Assembly: GCA_037783545.1 (NCBI GenBank)
Contig: JBBELK010000028.1
Coordinates: 1-64,000 of the forward strand
Reading direction: 5' to 3'
DNA from: Henricia sp. BOLD:AAB3569
Lineage: Eukaryota; Echinodermata; Asteroidea; Spinulosida; Echinasteridae
DNA: 64,000 nucleotides
Part shown: positions 1-13,300 of the stretch, in pieces
How positions within the stretch are numbered: the stretch's first letter is position 1
How the letters are laid out: the number at the start of each line of letters is the position of its first letter
Program-made: the position numbers and the translations under genes
Notes under the pieces: model-generated
Database searches by the model: none
The model's input: only the letters and a program-made list of their open reading frames with translations
Told to the model about the DNA's origin: nothing

Positions 1-1345
1 TCAAAGTGTGTCCCAAATACCGGCAAATTTGGAAATCAAGGAATTTTTCAACCAACTTCAAATTTTGCATGCTCCCAAACTGTATATATTCCGCACTTGT
101 CATGCAAAATTGACAGATTTTCGCTGGGAAATGACGGAGAAATTTCAGAGTTTAGGGAAAACGGAGCTCGGCTACGTGGTTACTCCCCTAACCGTGGCTG
201 TTGGGACACCCTGCGCTGCGCTGGTGTACATTTGTACGGCCGTTGACTCACCCCAGATTGTGACGGGAATTAGGTCAAAGTGTGTCCCAAATGCCGTCAA
301 ATTTGGAAATCAAGGAATTTTCCAACCAACTTCAAATTTTGCATGCTCCAAACTGTATATATTCCGCACTTGTCATGCAAAATTGACAGATTTTCGCTGG
401 GAAATGACGGAGAAATTTCAGAGTTTAGGGAAAACGGAGCTCGGCTACGAGGTTATTCCCCTAACCGTGGCTGTTGGGACACCCTGCGCTGCGCTAGTGT
501 ACATTTGTACGGCCGTTGACTCACCCCAGATTGTGACGGTAATTAGGTCAAAGTGTGTCCCAAATGCCGGAAAATTTGGAAATCAAGGAATTTTCCAACC
601 AACTTCAAATTTTGCATGCTCCAAACTGTATATATTCCGCACTTGTCATGCAAAATTGACAGATTTTCGCTGGGGAATGACTGAGAAATTTCAGAGTTTA
701 GGGAAAACGGAGCTCGGCTACGTGGTTATTCCCCTAACCGTGGCTGTTGGGACACCGTGCGCTGCGCTGGTGTACATTTGTACGGCCGTTGACTCACCCC
801 AGATTGTGACGGGAATTAGGTCAAAGTGTGTCCCAAATGCCGGCAATTTTGGAAATCAAGGAATTTTCCAACCAACTTCAAATTTTGCATGCTCCAAACT
901 GTATATATTCCGCACTTGTCATGCAAAATTGACAGATTTTCGCTGGGAAATGACGGAGAAATTTCAGAGTTTAGGGAAAACGGAGCTCGGCTACGTGGTT
1001 ATTCCCCTAACCGTGGCTGTTCGGAAACACTGCGCTGCGCTGGTGTACATTTGTACGGCCGTTGACTCACCCCAGATTGTGACGGGAATTAGGTCAAAGT
1101 GTGTCCCAAATGCCGGCAAATTTGGAAATCAAGGAATTTTCCAACCAACTTCAAATTTTGCATGCTCCAAACTGTATATATTCCGCACTTGTCATGCAAA
1201 ATTGACAGATTTTCGCAGGGAAATGACGGAGAAATTTCAGAGTTTAGGGAAAACGGAGCTCGGCTACGTGGTTATTCCCCTAACCGTGGCTGTTGGGGAC
1301 ACCCTGCGCTGCGCTGGTGTACATTTGTACGGCCGTTGACTCACC
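1..1345 (+). repeat. Higher-order block L1, copy 1 (five monomers)
   Basis: Five consecutive monomers carry an ordered set of private variants: CAAATACCGG, GCCGTCAAA, GGCTACGAGG, GCGCTAGTGT, GACGGTAATT, GCCGGAAAA, GGGGAATGACTGAG, GGCAATTTTGG, GTTCGGAAACAC and TTCGCAGGG. The same variants recur in the same order starting at 6819, offset 6818 bp and shrinking to 6816 through two 1-bp indels. The shared order shows a block duplication, not independent mutation. The left boundary is lost at the window edge. Confidence 0.85.
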
Positions 1346-1644
1346 CCAGATTGTGACGGGAATTAGGTCAAAGTGTGTCCCAAATGCCGGCAAATTTGGA
1401 AATCAAGGAATTTTCCAACCAACTTCAAATTTTGCATGCTCCAAACTGTATATATTCCGCACTTGTCATGCAAAATTGACAGATTTTCGCTGGGAAATGA
1501 CGGAGAAATTTCAGAGTTTAGGGAAAACGGAGCTCGGCTACGTGGTTATTCCCTAACCGTGGCTGTTGGGACACCCTGCGCTGCGCTGGTGTACATTTGT
1601 ACGGCCATTGACTCACCCCAGATTGTGACGGGAATTAGGTCAAA

Positions 1645-3030
1645 GTGTGTCCCCAATGGCGGCAAATTTGGAAATCAAGGAATTTTCCAACCAACTTCAA
1701 ATTTTGCATGCTCCAAACTGTATATATTCCGCACTTGTCATGCAAAATTGACAGATTTTCGCTGGGGAATGACGGAGAAATTTCAGAGTTTAGGGAAAAC
1801 GGAGCTCGGCTACGTGGTTATTCCCCTAACCGTGGCTGTTGGGACACCCTGCGCTGCGCTGGTGTACATTTGTACGGCCGTTGACTCACCCCAGATTGTG
1901 ACGGGAATTAGGTCAAAGTGTGTCCCAAATCCCGGCAAATTTGGAAATCAAGGAATTTTCCAACCAACTTCAAATTTTGCATGCTCCAAACTGTATATAT
2001 TCCGCACTTGTCATGCAAAATTGACAGATTTTCGCTGGGAAATGACGGAGAAATTTCAGAGTTTAGTGAAAACGGAGCTCGGCTACGTGGTTACTCCCCT
2101 AACCGTGGCTGTTGGGACACCCTGCGCTGCGCTGGTGTACATTTGTACGGCCGTTGACTCACCCCAGATTGTGACGGGAATTAGGTCAAAGTGTGTCCCA
2201 AATGCCGGCAAATTTGGAAATCAAGGAATTTTCCAACCAACTTCAAATTTTGCATGTTCCAAACTGTATATATTCCGCACTTGTCATGCAAAATTGACAG
2301 ATTTTCGCTGGGAAATGACGGAGAAATTTCAGAGTTTAGGGAAAACGGAGCTCGGCTACCTGGTTATTCCCCTAACCGTGGCTGTTGGGACACCCTGCGC
2401 TGCGCTGGTGTACATTTGTACGGCCGTTGACTCACCCCAGATTGTGACGGGAATTAGGTCAAAGTGTGTCCCAAATGCCGGCAAATTTGGAAATCAAGGA
2501 ATTTTCCAACCAACTTCAAATTTTGCATGCTCCAAACTGTATATATTCCGCACTTGTCATGCAAAATTGACAGATTTTCGCTGGGAAATGACGGAGAAAT
2601 TTCAGAGTTTAGGGAAAACGGAGCTCGGCTACGTGGTTATTCCCCTAACCGTGGCTGTTGGGACACCCTGCGCTGCGCTGGTGTACATTTGTACGGCCGT
2701 TGACTCACCCCAGATTGTGACGGGAATTAGGTCAAAGTGTGTCCCCAATGGCGGCAAATTTGGAAATCAAGGAATTTTCCAACCAACTTCAAATTTTGCA
2801 TGCTCCAAACTGTATATATTCCGCACTTGTCATGCAAAATTGACAGATTTTCGCTGGGGAATGACGGAGAAATTTCAGAGTTTAGGGAAAACGGAGCTCG
2901 GCTACGTGGTTATTCCCCTAACCGTGGCTGTTGGGGACACCCTGCGCTGCGCTGGTGTACATTTGTACGGCCGTTGACTCACCCCAGATTGTGACGGGAA
3001 TTAGGTCAAAGTGTGTCCCAAATCCCGGCA
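1645..3030 (+). repeat. Four-monomer higher-order repeat (period ~1092 bp)
   Basis: The unit at 1645 carries CCCCAATGGCGG plus a GGGGAATGACGG variant and is followed at 1918 by CAAATCCCGG. The same pair recurs at 2737 and 3011, 1092-1093 bp later, which equals four monomers. This indicates a local four-unit duplication by unequal exchange. The second copy also has one extra G in the GTTGGGGACACC word near 2935, which shifts the frame. Confidence 0.75.
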
Positions 3031-6000
3031 AATTTGGAAATCAAGGAATTTTCCAACCAACTTCAAATTTTGCATGCTCCAAACTGTATATATTCCGCAC
3101 TTGTCATGCAAAATTGACAGATTTTCGCTGGGAAATGACGGAGAAATTTCAGAGTTTAGGGAAAACGGAGCTCGGCTACGTGGTTATTCCCCTAACCGTG
3201 GCTGTTGGGACACCCTGCGTTGCGCTGGTGTACATTTGTACGGCCGTTGACTCATCCCAGATTGTGACGGAATTAGGTCAAAGTGTGTCCCAAATGCCGG
3301 CAAATTTGGAAATCAAGGAATTTTCCAACCCAACTTCAAATTTTGCATGCTCCAAACTGTATATATTCCGCACTTGTCATGCAAAATTGAAAGATTTTCG
3401 CTGGGAAATGACGGAGAAATTTCAGAGTTTAGGGAAAACGGAGCTCGGCTACGTGGTTATTTCCCTAACCGTGGCTGTTGGGACACCCTGCGCTGCGCTG
3501 GTGTACATTTGTACGGCCGTTGACTTACCCCAGATTGTGACGGGAATTAGGTCAAAGTGTGTCCCAAATGCCGGCAAATTTGGAAATCAAGGAATTTTCC
3601 AACCAACTTCAAATTTTGCATGCTCCAAACTGTATATATTCCGCACTTGTCATGCAAAATTGACAGATTTTCGCTGGGAAATGACGGAGAAATTAGAAAA
3701 CGGAGCTCGGCTACGTGGTTATTCCCCTAACCATGGCTGTTGGGACACCCTGCGCTGCCGCTGGTGTACATTTGTACGGCCGTTGACTCACCCCAGATTG
3801 TGACGGGAATTAGGTCAAAGTGTGTCCCAAATGCCGGCAAATTTGGAAATCAAGGAATTTTCCAACCAACTTCAAATTTTGCATGCTCCAAACTGTATAT
3901 ATTCCGCACTTGTCATGCAAAATTGAAAGATTTTCGCTGGGAAATGACGGAGAAATTTCAGAGTTTAGGGAAAACGGAGCTCGGCTACGTGGTTATTCCC
4001 CTAACCGTGGCTGTTGGGACACCCTGCGCTGCGCTGGTGTACATTTGTAAGGCCGTTGACTCACCCCAGATTGTGACGGGAATTAGGTCAAAGTGTGTCC
4101 CAAATGCCGGCAAATTTGGAAATCAAGGAATTTTCCAACCAACTTCAAATTTTGCATGCTCCAAACTGTATATATTCCGCACTTGTCATGCAAAATTGAC
4201 AGATTTTCGCTGGGAAATGACGGAGAAATTTCAGAGTTTAGGGAAAACGGAGCTTGGCTACGTGGTTACTCCCCTAACCGTGGCTGTTGGGACACCCTGC
4301 GCTGCGCTGGTGTACATTTGTACGGCCGTTGACTCACACCCAGATTGTGACGGGAATTAGGTCAAAGTGTGTCCCAAATGCCGGCAAATTTGGAAATCAA
4401 GGAATTTTCCAACGAACTTCAAATTTTGCATGCTCCAAACTGTATATATTCCGCACTTGTCATGCAAATTGACAGATTTTCGCTGGGAAATGACGGAGAA
4501 ATTTCAGAGTTTAGGGAAAACGGAGCTCGGCTACGTGGTTACTCCCCTAACCGTGGCTGTTGGGACACCCTGCGCTGCGCTGGTGTACATTTGTACGGCC
4601 GTTGACTCACCCCAGATTGTGACCGGAATTAGGTCAAAGTGTGTCCCAAATGCCGGCAAATTTGGAAATCAAGGAATTTTCCAACCAACTTCAAATTTTG
4701 CATGCTCCAAACTGTATATATTCCGCACTTGTCATGCAAAATTGACAGATTTTCGCTGGGAAATGACGGAGAAATTTCAGAGTTTAGGGAAAACGGAGCT
4801 CGGCTACGTGGTTATTCCCCTAACCGTGGCTGTTGGGACACCCTGCGCTGCGCTGGTGTACATTTGTACGGCCGTTGACTCACCCCAGATTGTGACGGGA
4901 ATTAGGTCAAAGTGTGTCCCAAATGCCGGCAAATTTGGAAATCAAGGAATTTTCCAACCAACTTCAAATTTTGCATGCTCCAATCTGTATATATTCCGCA
5001 CTTGTCATGCAAAATTGACAGATTTTCGCTGGGAAATGACGGAGAAATTTCAGAGTTTAGGGAAAACGGAGCTTGGCTACGTGGTTACTCCCCTAACCGT
5101 GGCTGTTGGGACACCCTGCGCTGCGCTGGTGTACATTTGTACGGCCGTTGACTCACCCCAGATTGTGACGGGAATTAGGTCAAAGTGTGTCCCAAATGCC
5201 GGCAAATTTGGAAATCAAGGAATTTTCCAACCAACTTCAAATTTTGCATGCTCCAATCTGTATATATTCCGCACTTGTCATGCAAAATTGACAGATTTTC
5301 GCTGGGAAATGACGGAGAAATTTCAGGGTTTAGGGAAAACGGAGCTCGGCTACGTGGTTATTCCCCTAACCATGGCTGTTGGGACACCCTGCGCTGCGCT
5401 GGTGTACATTTGTACGGCCGTTGACTCACCCCAGATTGTGACGGGAATTAGGTCAAAGTGTGTCCCAAATGCCGGCAAATTTGGAAATCAAGGAATTTTC
5501 CAACCAACTTCAAATTTTGCATGCTCCAAACTGTATATATTCCGCACTTGTCATTGCAAAATTGACAGATTTTCGCTGGGAAATGACGGAGAAATTTCAG
5601 AGTTTAGGGAAAACGGAGCTCGGCTACGTGGTTATTCCCCTAACCGTGGCTGTTGGGACACCCTGCGCTGCGCTGGTGTACATTTGTAAGGCCGTTGACT
5701 CACCCCAGATTGTGACGGGAATTAGGTCAAAGTGTGTCCCAAATGCCGGCAAATTTGGAAATCAAGGAATTTTCCAACCAACTTCAAATTTTGCATGCTC
5801 CAAACTGTATATATTCCGCACTTGTCATGCAAAATTGACAAATTTTCGCTGGGAAATGACGGAGAAATTTCAGAGTTTAGGGAAAACGGAGCTCGGCTAC
5901 GTGGTTACTCCCCTAACCGTGGCTGTTGGGACACCCTGCGCTGCGCTGGTGTACATTTGTACGGCCGTTGACTCACCCCAGATTGTGACGGGAATTAGGT

Positions 6001-6818
6001 CAAAGTGTGTCCCAAATGCCGGCAAATTTGGAAATCAAGGAATTTTCCAACCAACTTCAAATTTAGCATGCTCCGAACTGTATATATTCCGCACTTGTCA
6101 TGCAAAATTGACAGATTTTCGCTGGGAAATGACGGAGAAATTTCAGAGTTTAGGGAAAACGGAGCTCGGCTACGTTGTTATTCCCCTAACCGTGGCTGTT
6201 GGAACACCCTGCGCTGCGCTGGTGTACATTTGTACGGCCGTTGACTCACCCCAGATTGTGACGGGAATTAGGTCAAAGTGTGTCCCAAATGCCGGCAAAT
6301 TTGGAAATCAAGGAATTTTCCAACCAACTTCAAATTTTGCATGCTCCAAACTGTATATATTCCGCACTTGTCATGCAAAATTGACAGATTTTCGCTGGGA
6401 AATGACGGAGAAATTTCAGAGTTTAGTGAAAACGGAGCTCGGCTACGTGGTTACTCCCCTAACCGTGGCTGTTGGGACACCCTGCGCTGCGCTGGTGTAC
6501 ATTTGTACGGCCGTTGACTCACCCCAGATTGTGACGGGAATTAGGTCAAAGTGTGTCCCAAATGCCGGCAAATTTGGAAATCAAGGAATTTTCCAACCAA
6601 CTTCAAATTTTGCATGCTCCAAACTGTATATATTCCGCACTTGTCATGCAAAATTGACAGATTTTCGCTGGGAAATGACGGAGAAATTTCAGAGTTTAGG
6701 GAAAACGGAGCTCGGCTACGTGGTTATTCCCCTAACCGTGGCTGTTGGGACACCCTGCGCTGCGCTGGTGTACATTTGTACGGCCGTTGACTCACCCCAG
6801 ATTGTGACGGGAATTAGG

Positions 6819-8160
6819 TCAAAGTGTGTCCCAAATACCGGCAAATTTGGAAATCAAGGAATTTTTCAACCAACTTCAAATTTTGCATGCTCCAAACTGT
6901 ATATATTCCGCACTTGTCATGCAAAATTGACAGATTTTCGCTGGGAAATGACGGAGAAATTTCAGAGTTTAGGGAAAACGGAGCTCGGCTACGTGGTTAC
7001 TCCCCTAACCGTGGCTGTTGGGACACCCTGCGCTGCGCTGGTGTACATTTGTACGGCCGTTGACTCACCCCAGATTGTGACGGGAATTAGGTCAAAGTGT
7101 GTCCCAAATGCCGTCAAATTTGGAAATCAAGGAATTTTCCAACCAACTTCAAATTTTGCATGCTCCAAACTGTATATATTCCGCACTTGTCATGCAAAAT
7201 TGACAGATTTTCGCTGGGAAATGACGGAGAAATTTCAGAGTTTAGGGAAAACGGAGCTCGGCTACGAGGTTATTCCCCTAACCGTGGCTGTTGGGACACC
7301 CTGCGCTGCGCTAGTGTACATTTGTACGGCCGTTGACTCACCCCAGATTGTGACGGTAATTAGGTCAAAGTGTGTCCCAAATGCCGGAAAATTTGGAAAT
7401 CAAGGAATTTTCCAACCAACTTCAAATTTTGCATGCTCCAAACTGTATATATTCCGCACTTGTCATGCAAAATTGACAGATTTTCGCTGGGGAATGACTG
7501 AGAAATTTCAGAGTTTAGGGAAAACGGAGCTCGGCTACGTGGTTATTCCCCTAACCGTGGCTGTTGGGACACCGTGCGCTGCGCTGGTGTACATTTGTAC
7601 GGCCGTTGACTCACCCCAGATTGTGACGGGAATTAGGTCAAAGTGTGTCCCAAATGCCGGCAATTTTGGAAATCAAGGAATTTTCCAACCAACTTCAAAT
7701 TTTGCATGCTCCAAACTGTATATATTCCGCACTTGTCATGCAAAATTGACAGATTTTCGCTGGGAAATGACGGAGAAATTTCAGAGTTTAGGAAAACGGA
7801 GCTCGGCTACGTGGTTATTCCCCTAACCGTGGCTGTTCGGAAACACTGCGCTGCGCTGGTGTACATTTGTACGGCCGTTGACTCACCCCAGATTGTGACG
7901 GGAATTAGGTCAAAGTGTGTCCCAAATGCCGGCAAATTTGGAAATCAAGGAATTTTCCAACCAACTTCAAATTTTGCATGCTCCAAACTGTATATATTCC
8001 GCACTTGTCATGCAAAATTGACAGATTTTCGCAGGGAAATGACGGAGAAATTTCAGAGTTTAGGGAAAACGGAGCTCGGCTACGTGGTTATTCCCCTAAC
8101 CGTGGCTGTTGGGACACCCTGCGCTGCGCTGGTGTACATTTGTACGGCCGTTGACTCACC
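6819..8160 (+). repeat. Higher-order block L1, copy 2
   Basis: Five monomers repeat the private variants of 1-1345 in the same order. Small differences remain: the extra C near 75 in copy 1 is absent here, and copy 2 lost one G near 7791 in the word TTTAGGAAAACGG. The private signature ends near 8160; the following monomers have the common type. Confidence 0.85.
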
Positions 8161-8734
8161 CCAGATTGTGACGGGAATTAGGTCAAAGTGTGTCCCAAAT
8201 GCCGGCAAATTTGGAAATCAAGGAATTTTCCAACCAACTTCAAATTTTTGCATGCTCCAAACTGTATATATTCCGCACTTGTCATGCAAAATTGACAGAT
8301 TTTCGCTGGGAAATGACGGAGAAATTTCAGAGTTTAGGGAAAACGGAGCTCGGCTACGTGGTTATTCCCCTAACCGTGGCTGTTGGGACACCCTGCGCTG
8401 CGCTGGTGTACATTTGTACGGCCGTTGACTCACCCCAGATTGTGACGGGAATTAGGTCAAAGTGTGTCCCAAATGCCGGCAAATTTGGAAATCAAGGAAT
8501 TTTCCAACCAACTCCAAATTTTGCATGCTCCAAACTGTATATATTCCGCACTTGTCATGCAAAATTGACAGATTTTCGCTGGGAAATGACGGAGAAATTT
8601 CAGAGTTTAGGGAAAACGGAGCTCGGCTACGTGGTTATTCCCCTAACCGTGGCTGTTGGGACACCCTGCGCTGCGCTGGTGTACATTTGTACGGCCGTTG
8701 ACTCACCCCAGATTGTGACGGGAATTAGGTCAAA

Positions 8735-9190
8735 GTGTGTCCCAAATGCCGGCAATTTTGGAAATCAAGGAATTTTCCAACCAACTTCAATTTTGCATGC
8801 TCCAAACTGTATATATTCCGCACTTGTCATGCAAAATTGACAGATTTTCGCTGGGAAATGACGGAGAAATTTCCGAGTTTAGGGAAAACGGAGCTCGGCT
8901 ACGTGGTTATTCCCCTAACCGTGGCTGTTCGGAAACACTGCGCTGCGCTGGTGTACATTTGTACGGCCGTTGACTCACCCCAGATTGTGACGGAATTAGG
9001 TCAAAGTGTGTCCCAAATGCCGGCAAATTTGGAAATCAAGGAATTTTCCAACCAACTTCAAATTTTGCATGCTCCAAACTGTATATATTCCGCACTTGTC
9101 ATGCAAAATTGACAGATTTTCGCAGGGAATGACGGAGAAATTTCAGAGTTTAGGGAAAACGGAGCTCGGCTACGTGGTTATTCCCCTAAC
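8735..9190 (+). repeat. Higher-order block L1, partial third copy
   Basis: Monomers at 8735 and 9006 reproduce the last two units of block L1: GGCAATTTTGG, GTTCGGAAACAC and then TTCGCAGGG. They lie exactly 1092 bp (four monomers) after the equivalent unit at 7643. Added single-base losses (GACGGAATTAGG near 8992 and CGCAGGGAATGACGG near 9123) post-date the copying. Confidence 0.7.
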
Positions 9191-10399
9191 CGTGGCTGTT
9201 GGGACACCCTGCGCTGCGCTGGTGTACATTTGTACGGCCGTTGACCTCACCCCAGATTGTGACGGGAATTAGGTCAAAGTGTGTCCCAAATGCCGGCAAA
9301 TTTGGAAATCAAGGAATTTTCCAACCAACTTCAAATTTTGCATGCTCCAAACTGTATATATTCCGCACTTGTCATGCAAAATTGACAGATTTTCGCTGGG
9401 AAATGACAATTTCAGAGTTTAGGGAAAACGGAGCTCGGCTACGTGGTTATTCCCCTAATCGTGGCTGTTGGGACACCCTGCGCTGCGCTGGTGTACATTT
9501 GTACGGCCGTTGACTCACCCCAGATTGTGACGGGAATTAGGTCAAAGTGTGTCCCAAATGCCGGCAAATTTGGAAATCAAGGAATTTTCCAACCAACTTC
9601 AAATTTTGCATGCTCCAAACTGTATATATTCCGCACTTGTCATGCAAAATTGACAGATTTTCGCTGGGAAATGACGGAGAAATTTCAGAGTTTAGGGAAA
9701 ACGGAGCTCGGCTACGTGGTTATTCCCCTAACCGTGGCTGTTGGGACACCCTGCGCTGCGCTGGTGTACATTTGTACGGCCGTTGACTCACCCCAGATTG
9801 TGACGGGAATTAGGTCAAAGTGTGTCCCAAATGCCGGCAAATTTGGAAATCAAGGAATTTTCCAACCAACTTCAAATTGTGCATGCTCCAAACTGTATAT
9901 ATTCCGCACTTGTCATGCAAAATTGACAGATTTTCGCTGGGAAATGACGGAGAAATTTCAGAGTTTAGGGAAAACGGAGCTCGGCTACGTGGTTATTCCC
10001 CTAACCGTGGCTGTTGGGACACCCTGCGCTGCGCTGGTGTACATTTGTACGGCCGTTGACTCACCCCAGATTGTGACGGGAATTAGGTCAAAGTGTGTCC
10101 CAAATGCCGGCAAATTTGGAAATCAAGGAATTTTCCAACCAACTTCAAATTTTGCATGCTCCAAACTGTATATATTCCGCACTTGTCATGCAAAATTGAC
10201 AGATTTTCGCTGGGAAATGACGGAGACATTTCAGAGTTTAGGGAAAACGGAGCTCGGCTACGTGGTTATTCCCCTAACCGTGGCTGTTGGGACACCCTGC
10301 GCTGCGCTGGTGTACATTTGTACGGCCGTTGACTCACCCCAGATTGTGACGGGAATTAGGTCAAAGTGTGTCCCAAATGCAGGCAAATTTGGAAATCAA

Positions 10400-13300
10400 G
10401 TGAATTTTCCAACCAACTTCAAATTTTGCATGCTCCAAACTGTATATATTCCGCACTTGTCATGCAAAATTGACAGATTTTCGCTGGGAAATGACGGAGA
10501 AATTTCAGAGTTTAGGGAAAAACGGAGCTCGGCTACGTGGTTATTCCCCTAACCGTGGCTGTTGGGACACCCTGCGCTGCGCTGGTGTACATTTGTACGG
10601 CCGTTGACTCACCCCAGATTGTGACGGGAATTAGGTCAAAGTGTGTCCCAAATGCCGGCAAATTTGGAAATCAAGGAATTTTCCAACCAACTTCAAATTT
10701 TGCATGCTCCAAACTGTATATATTCCGCACTTGTCATGCAAAATTGACAGATTTTCGCTGGGAAATGACGGAGAAATTTCAGAGTTTAGGGAAAACGGAG
10801 CTCGGCTACGTGGTTATTCCCCTAACCGTGGCTGTTGGGACACCCTGCGCTGCGCTGGTGTACATTTGTACGGCCGTTGACTCACCCCAGATTGTGACGG
10901 GAATTAGGTCAAAGTGTGTCCCAAATGCCGGCAAATTTGGAAATCAAGGAATTTTCCAACCAACTTCAAATTTTGCATGCTCCACAAACTGTATATATTC
11001 CGCACTTGTCATGCAAAATTGACAGATTTTCGCTGGGAAATGACTGAGAAATTTCAGAGTTTAGGGAAAACGGAGCTCGGCTACGTGGTTATTCCCCTAA
11101 CCGTGGCTGTTGGGACACCCTGCGCTGCGCTGGTGTACATTTGTACGGCCGTTGACTCACACCCAGATTGTGACGGGAATTAGGTCAAAGTGTGTCCCAA
11201 ATGCCGGCAAATTTGGAAATCAAGGAATTTTCCAACCAACTTCAAATTTTGCATGCTCCAAACTGTATATATTCCGCACTTGTCATGCAAAATTGACAGA
11301 TTTTCGCTGGGAAATGACGGAGAAATTTCAGAGTTTAGGGAAAACGGAGCTCGGCTACGTGGTTATTCCCCTAACCGTGGCTGTTGGGACACCCTGCGCT
11401 GCGCTGGTGTACATTTGTACGGCCGTTGACTCACCCCAGATTGTGACGGGAATTAGGTCAAAGTGTGTCCCAAATGCCGGCAAATTTGGAAATCAAGGAA
11501 TTTTCCAACCAACTTCAAATTTTGCATGCTCCAAACTGTATATATTCCGCACTTGTCATGCAAAATTGACAGATTTTCGATGGAAATGACGGAGACATTT
11601 CAGAGTTTAGGGAAAACGGAGCTCGGCTACGTGGTTATTCCCCTAACCGTGGCTGTTGGGACACCCTGCGCTGCGCTGGTGTACATTTGTACGGCCGTTG
11701 ACTCACCCCAGATTGTGACGGGAATTAGGTCAAAGTGTGTCCCAAATGCCGGCAAATTTGGAAATCAAGGAATTTTCCAACCAACTTCAAATTTTGCATG
11801 CTCCACAAACTGTATATATTCCGCACTTGTCATGCAAAATTGACAGATTTTCGCTGGGAAATGACGGAGAATTTCAGAGTTTAGGGAAAACGGAGCTCGG
11901 CTACGTGGTTATTTCCCTAACCGTGGCTGTTGGGACACCCTGCGCTGCGCTGGTGTACATTTGTACGGCCGTTGACTCACCCCAGATTGTGACGGGAATT
12001 AGGTCAAAGTGTGTCCCAAATGCCGGCAAATTTGGAAATCAAGGAATTTTCCAACCAACTTCAAATTTTGCATGCTCCAAACTGTATATATTCCGCACTT
12101 GTCATGCAAAATTGACAGATTTTCGCTGGGAAATGACGAGAAATTTCAGAGTTTAGGGAAAACGGAGCTCGGCTACGTGGTTATTCCCCTAATCGTGGCT
12201 GTTGGGACACCCTGCGCTGCGCTGGTGTACATTTGTACGGCCGTTGACTCACCCCAGATTGTGACGGGAATTAGGTCAAAGTGTGTCCCAAATGCCGGCA
12301 AATTTGGAAATCAAGGAATTTTCCAACCAACTTCAAATTTTGCATGCTCCAAACTGTATATATTCCGCACTTGTCATGCAAAATTGACAGATTTTCGCTG
12401 GGAAATGACGGAGAAATTTCAGAGTTTAGGGAAAACGGAGCTCGGCTACGTGGTTATTCCCCTAACCGTGGCTGTTGGGACACCCTGCGCTGCGCTGGTG
12501 TACATTTGTACGGCCGTTGACTCACCCCAGATTGTGACGGGAATTAGGTCAAAGTGTGTCCCAAATGCCGGCAAATTTGGAAATCAAGGAATTTTCCAAC
12601 CAACTTCAAATTTTGCATGCTCCAAACTGTATATATTCCGCACTTGTCATGCAAAATTGACAGATTTTCGCTGGGAAATGACGGAGAAATTTCAGAGTTT
12701 AGGGAAAAACGGAGCTCGGCTACGTGGTTATTCCCCCTAAACGTGGCTGTTGGGACACCCTGCGCTGCGCTGGTGTACATTTGTACGGCCGTTGACCTCA
12801 CCCCAGATTGTGACGGGAATTAGGTCAAAGTGTGTCCCAAATGCCGGCAAATTAGGAAATCAAGGGAATTTTTCAACCAACTTCAATTTTGCATGCTCCA
12901 CAAACTGTATATATTCCGCACTTGTCATGCAAAATTGACAGATTTTCGATGGATAATGACGGAGACATTTCAGAGTTTAGGGAAAACGGAGCTCGGCTAC
13001 GTGGTTATTCCCCTAACCGTGGCTGTTGGGACACCCTGCGCTGCGCTGGTGTACATTTGTACGGCCGTTGACTCACCCCCAGATTGTGGACGGGAATTAG
13101 GTCAAAGTGTGTCCCAAATGCCGGCAAATTTGGAAATCAAGGAATTTTTCCAACCAACTTCAAATTTTGCATGCTCCACAAACTGTATATATTCCGCACT
13201 TGTCATGCAAAATTGACAGATTTTCGCTGGGAAATGACGGAGAAATTTCAGAGTTTAGGGAAAACGGAGCTCGGCTACGTGGTTATTCCCCTAACCGTGG

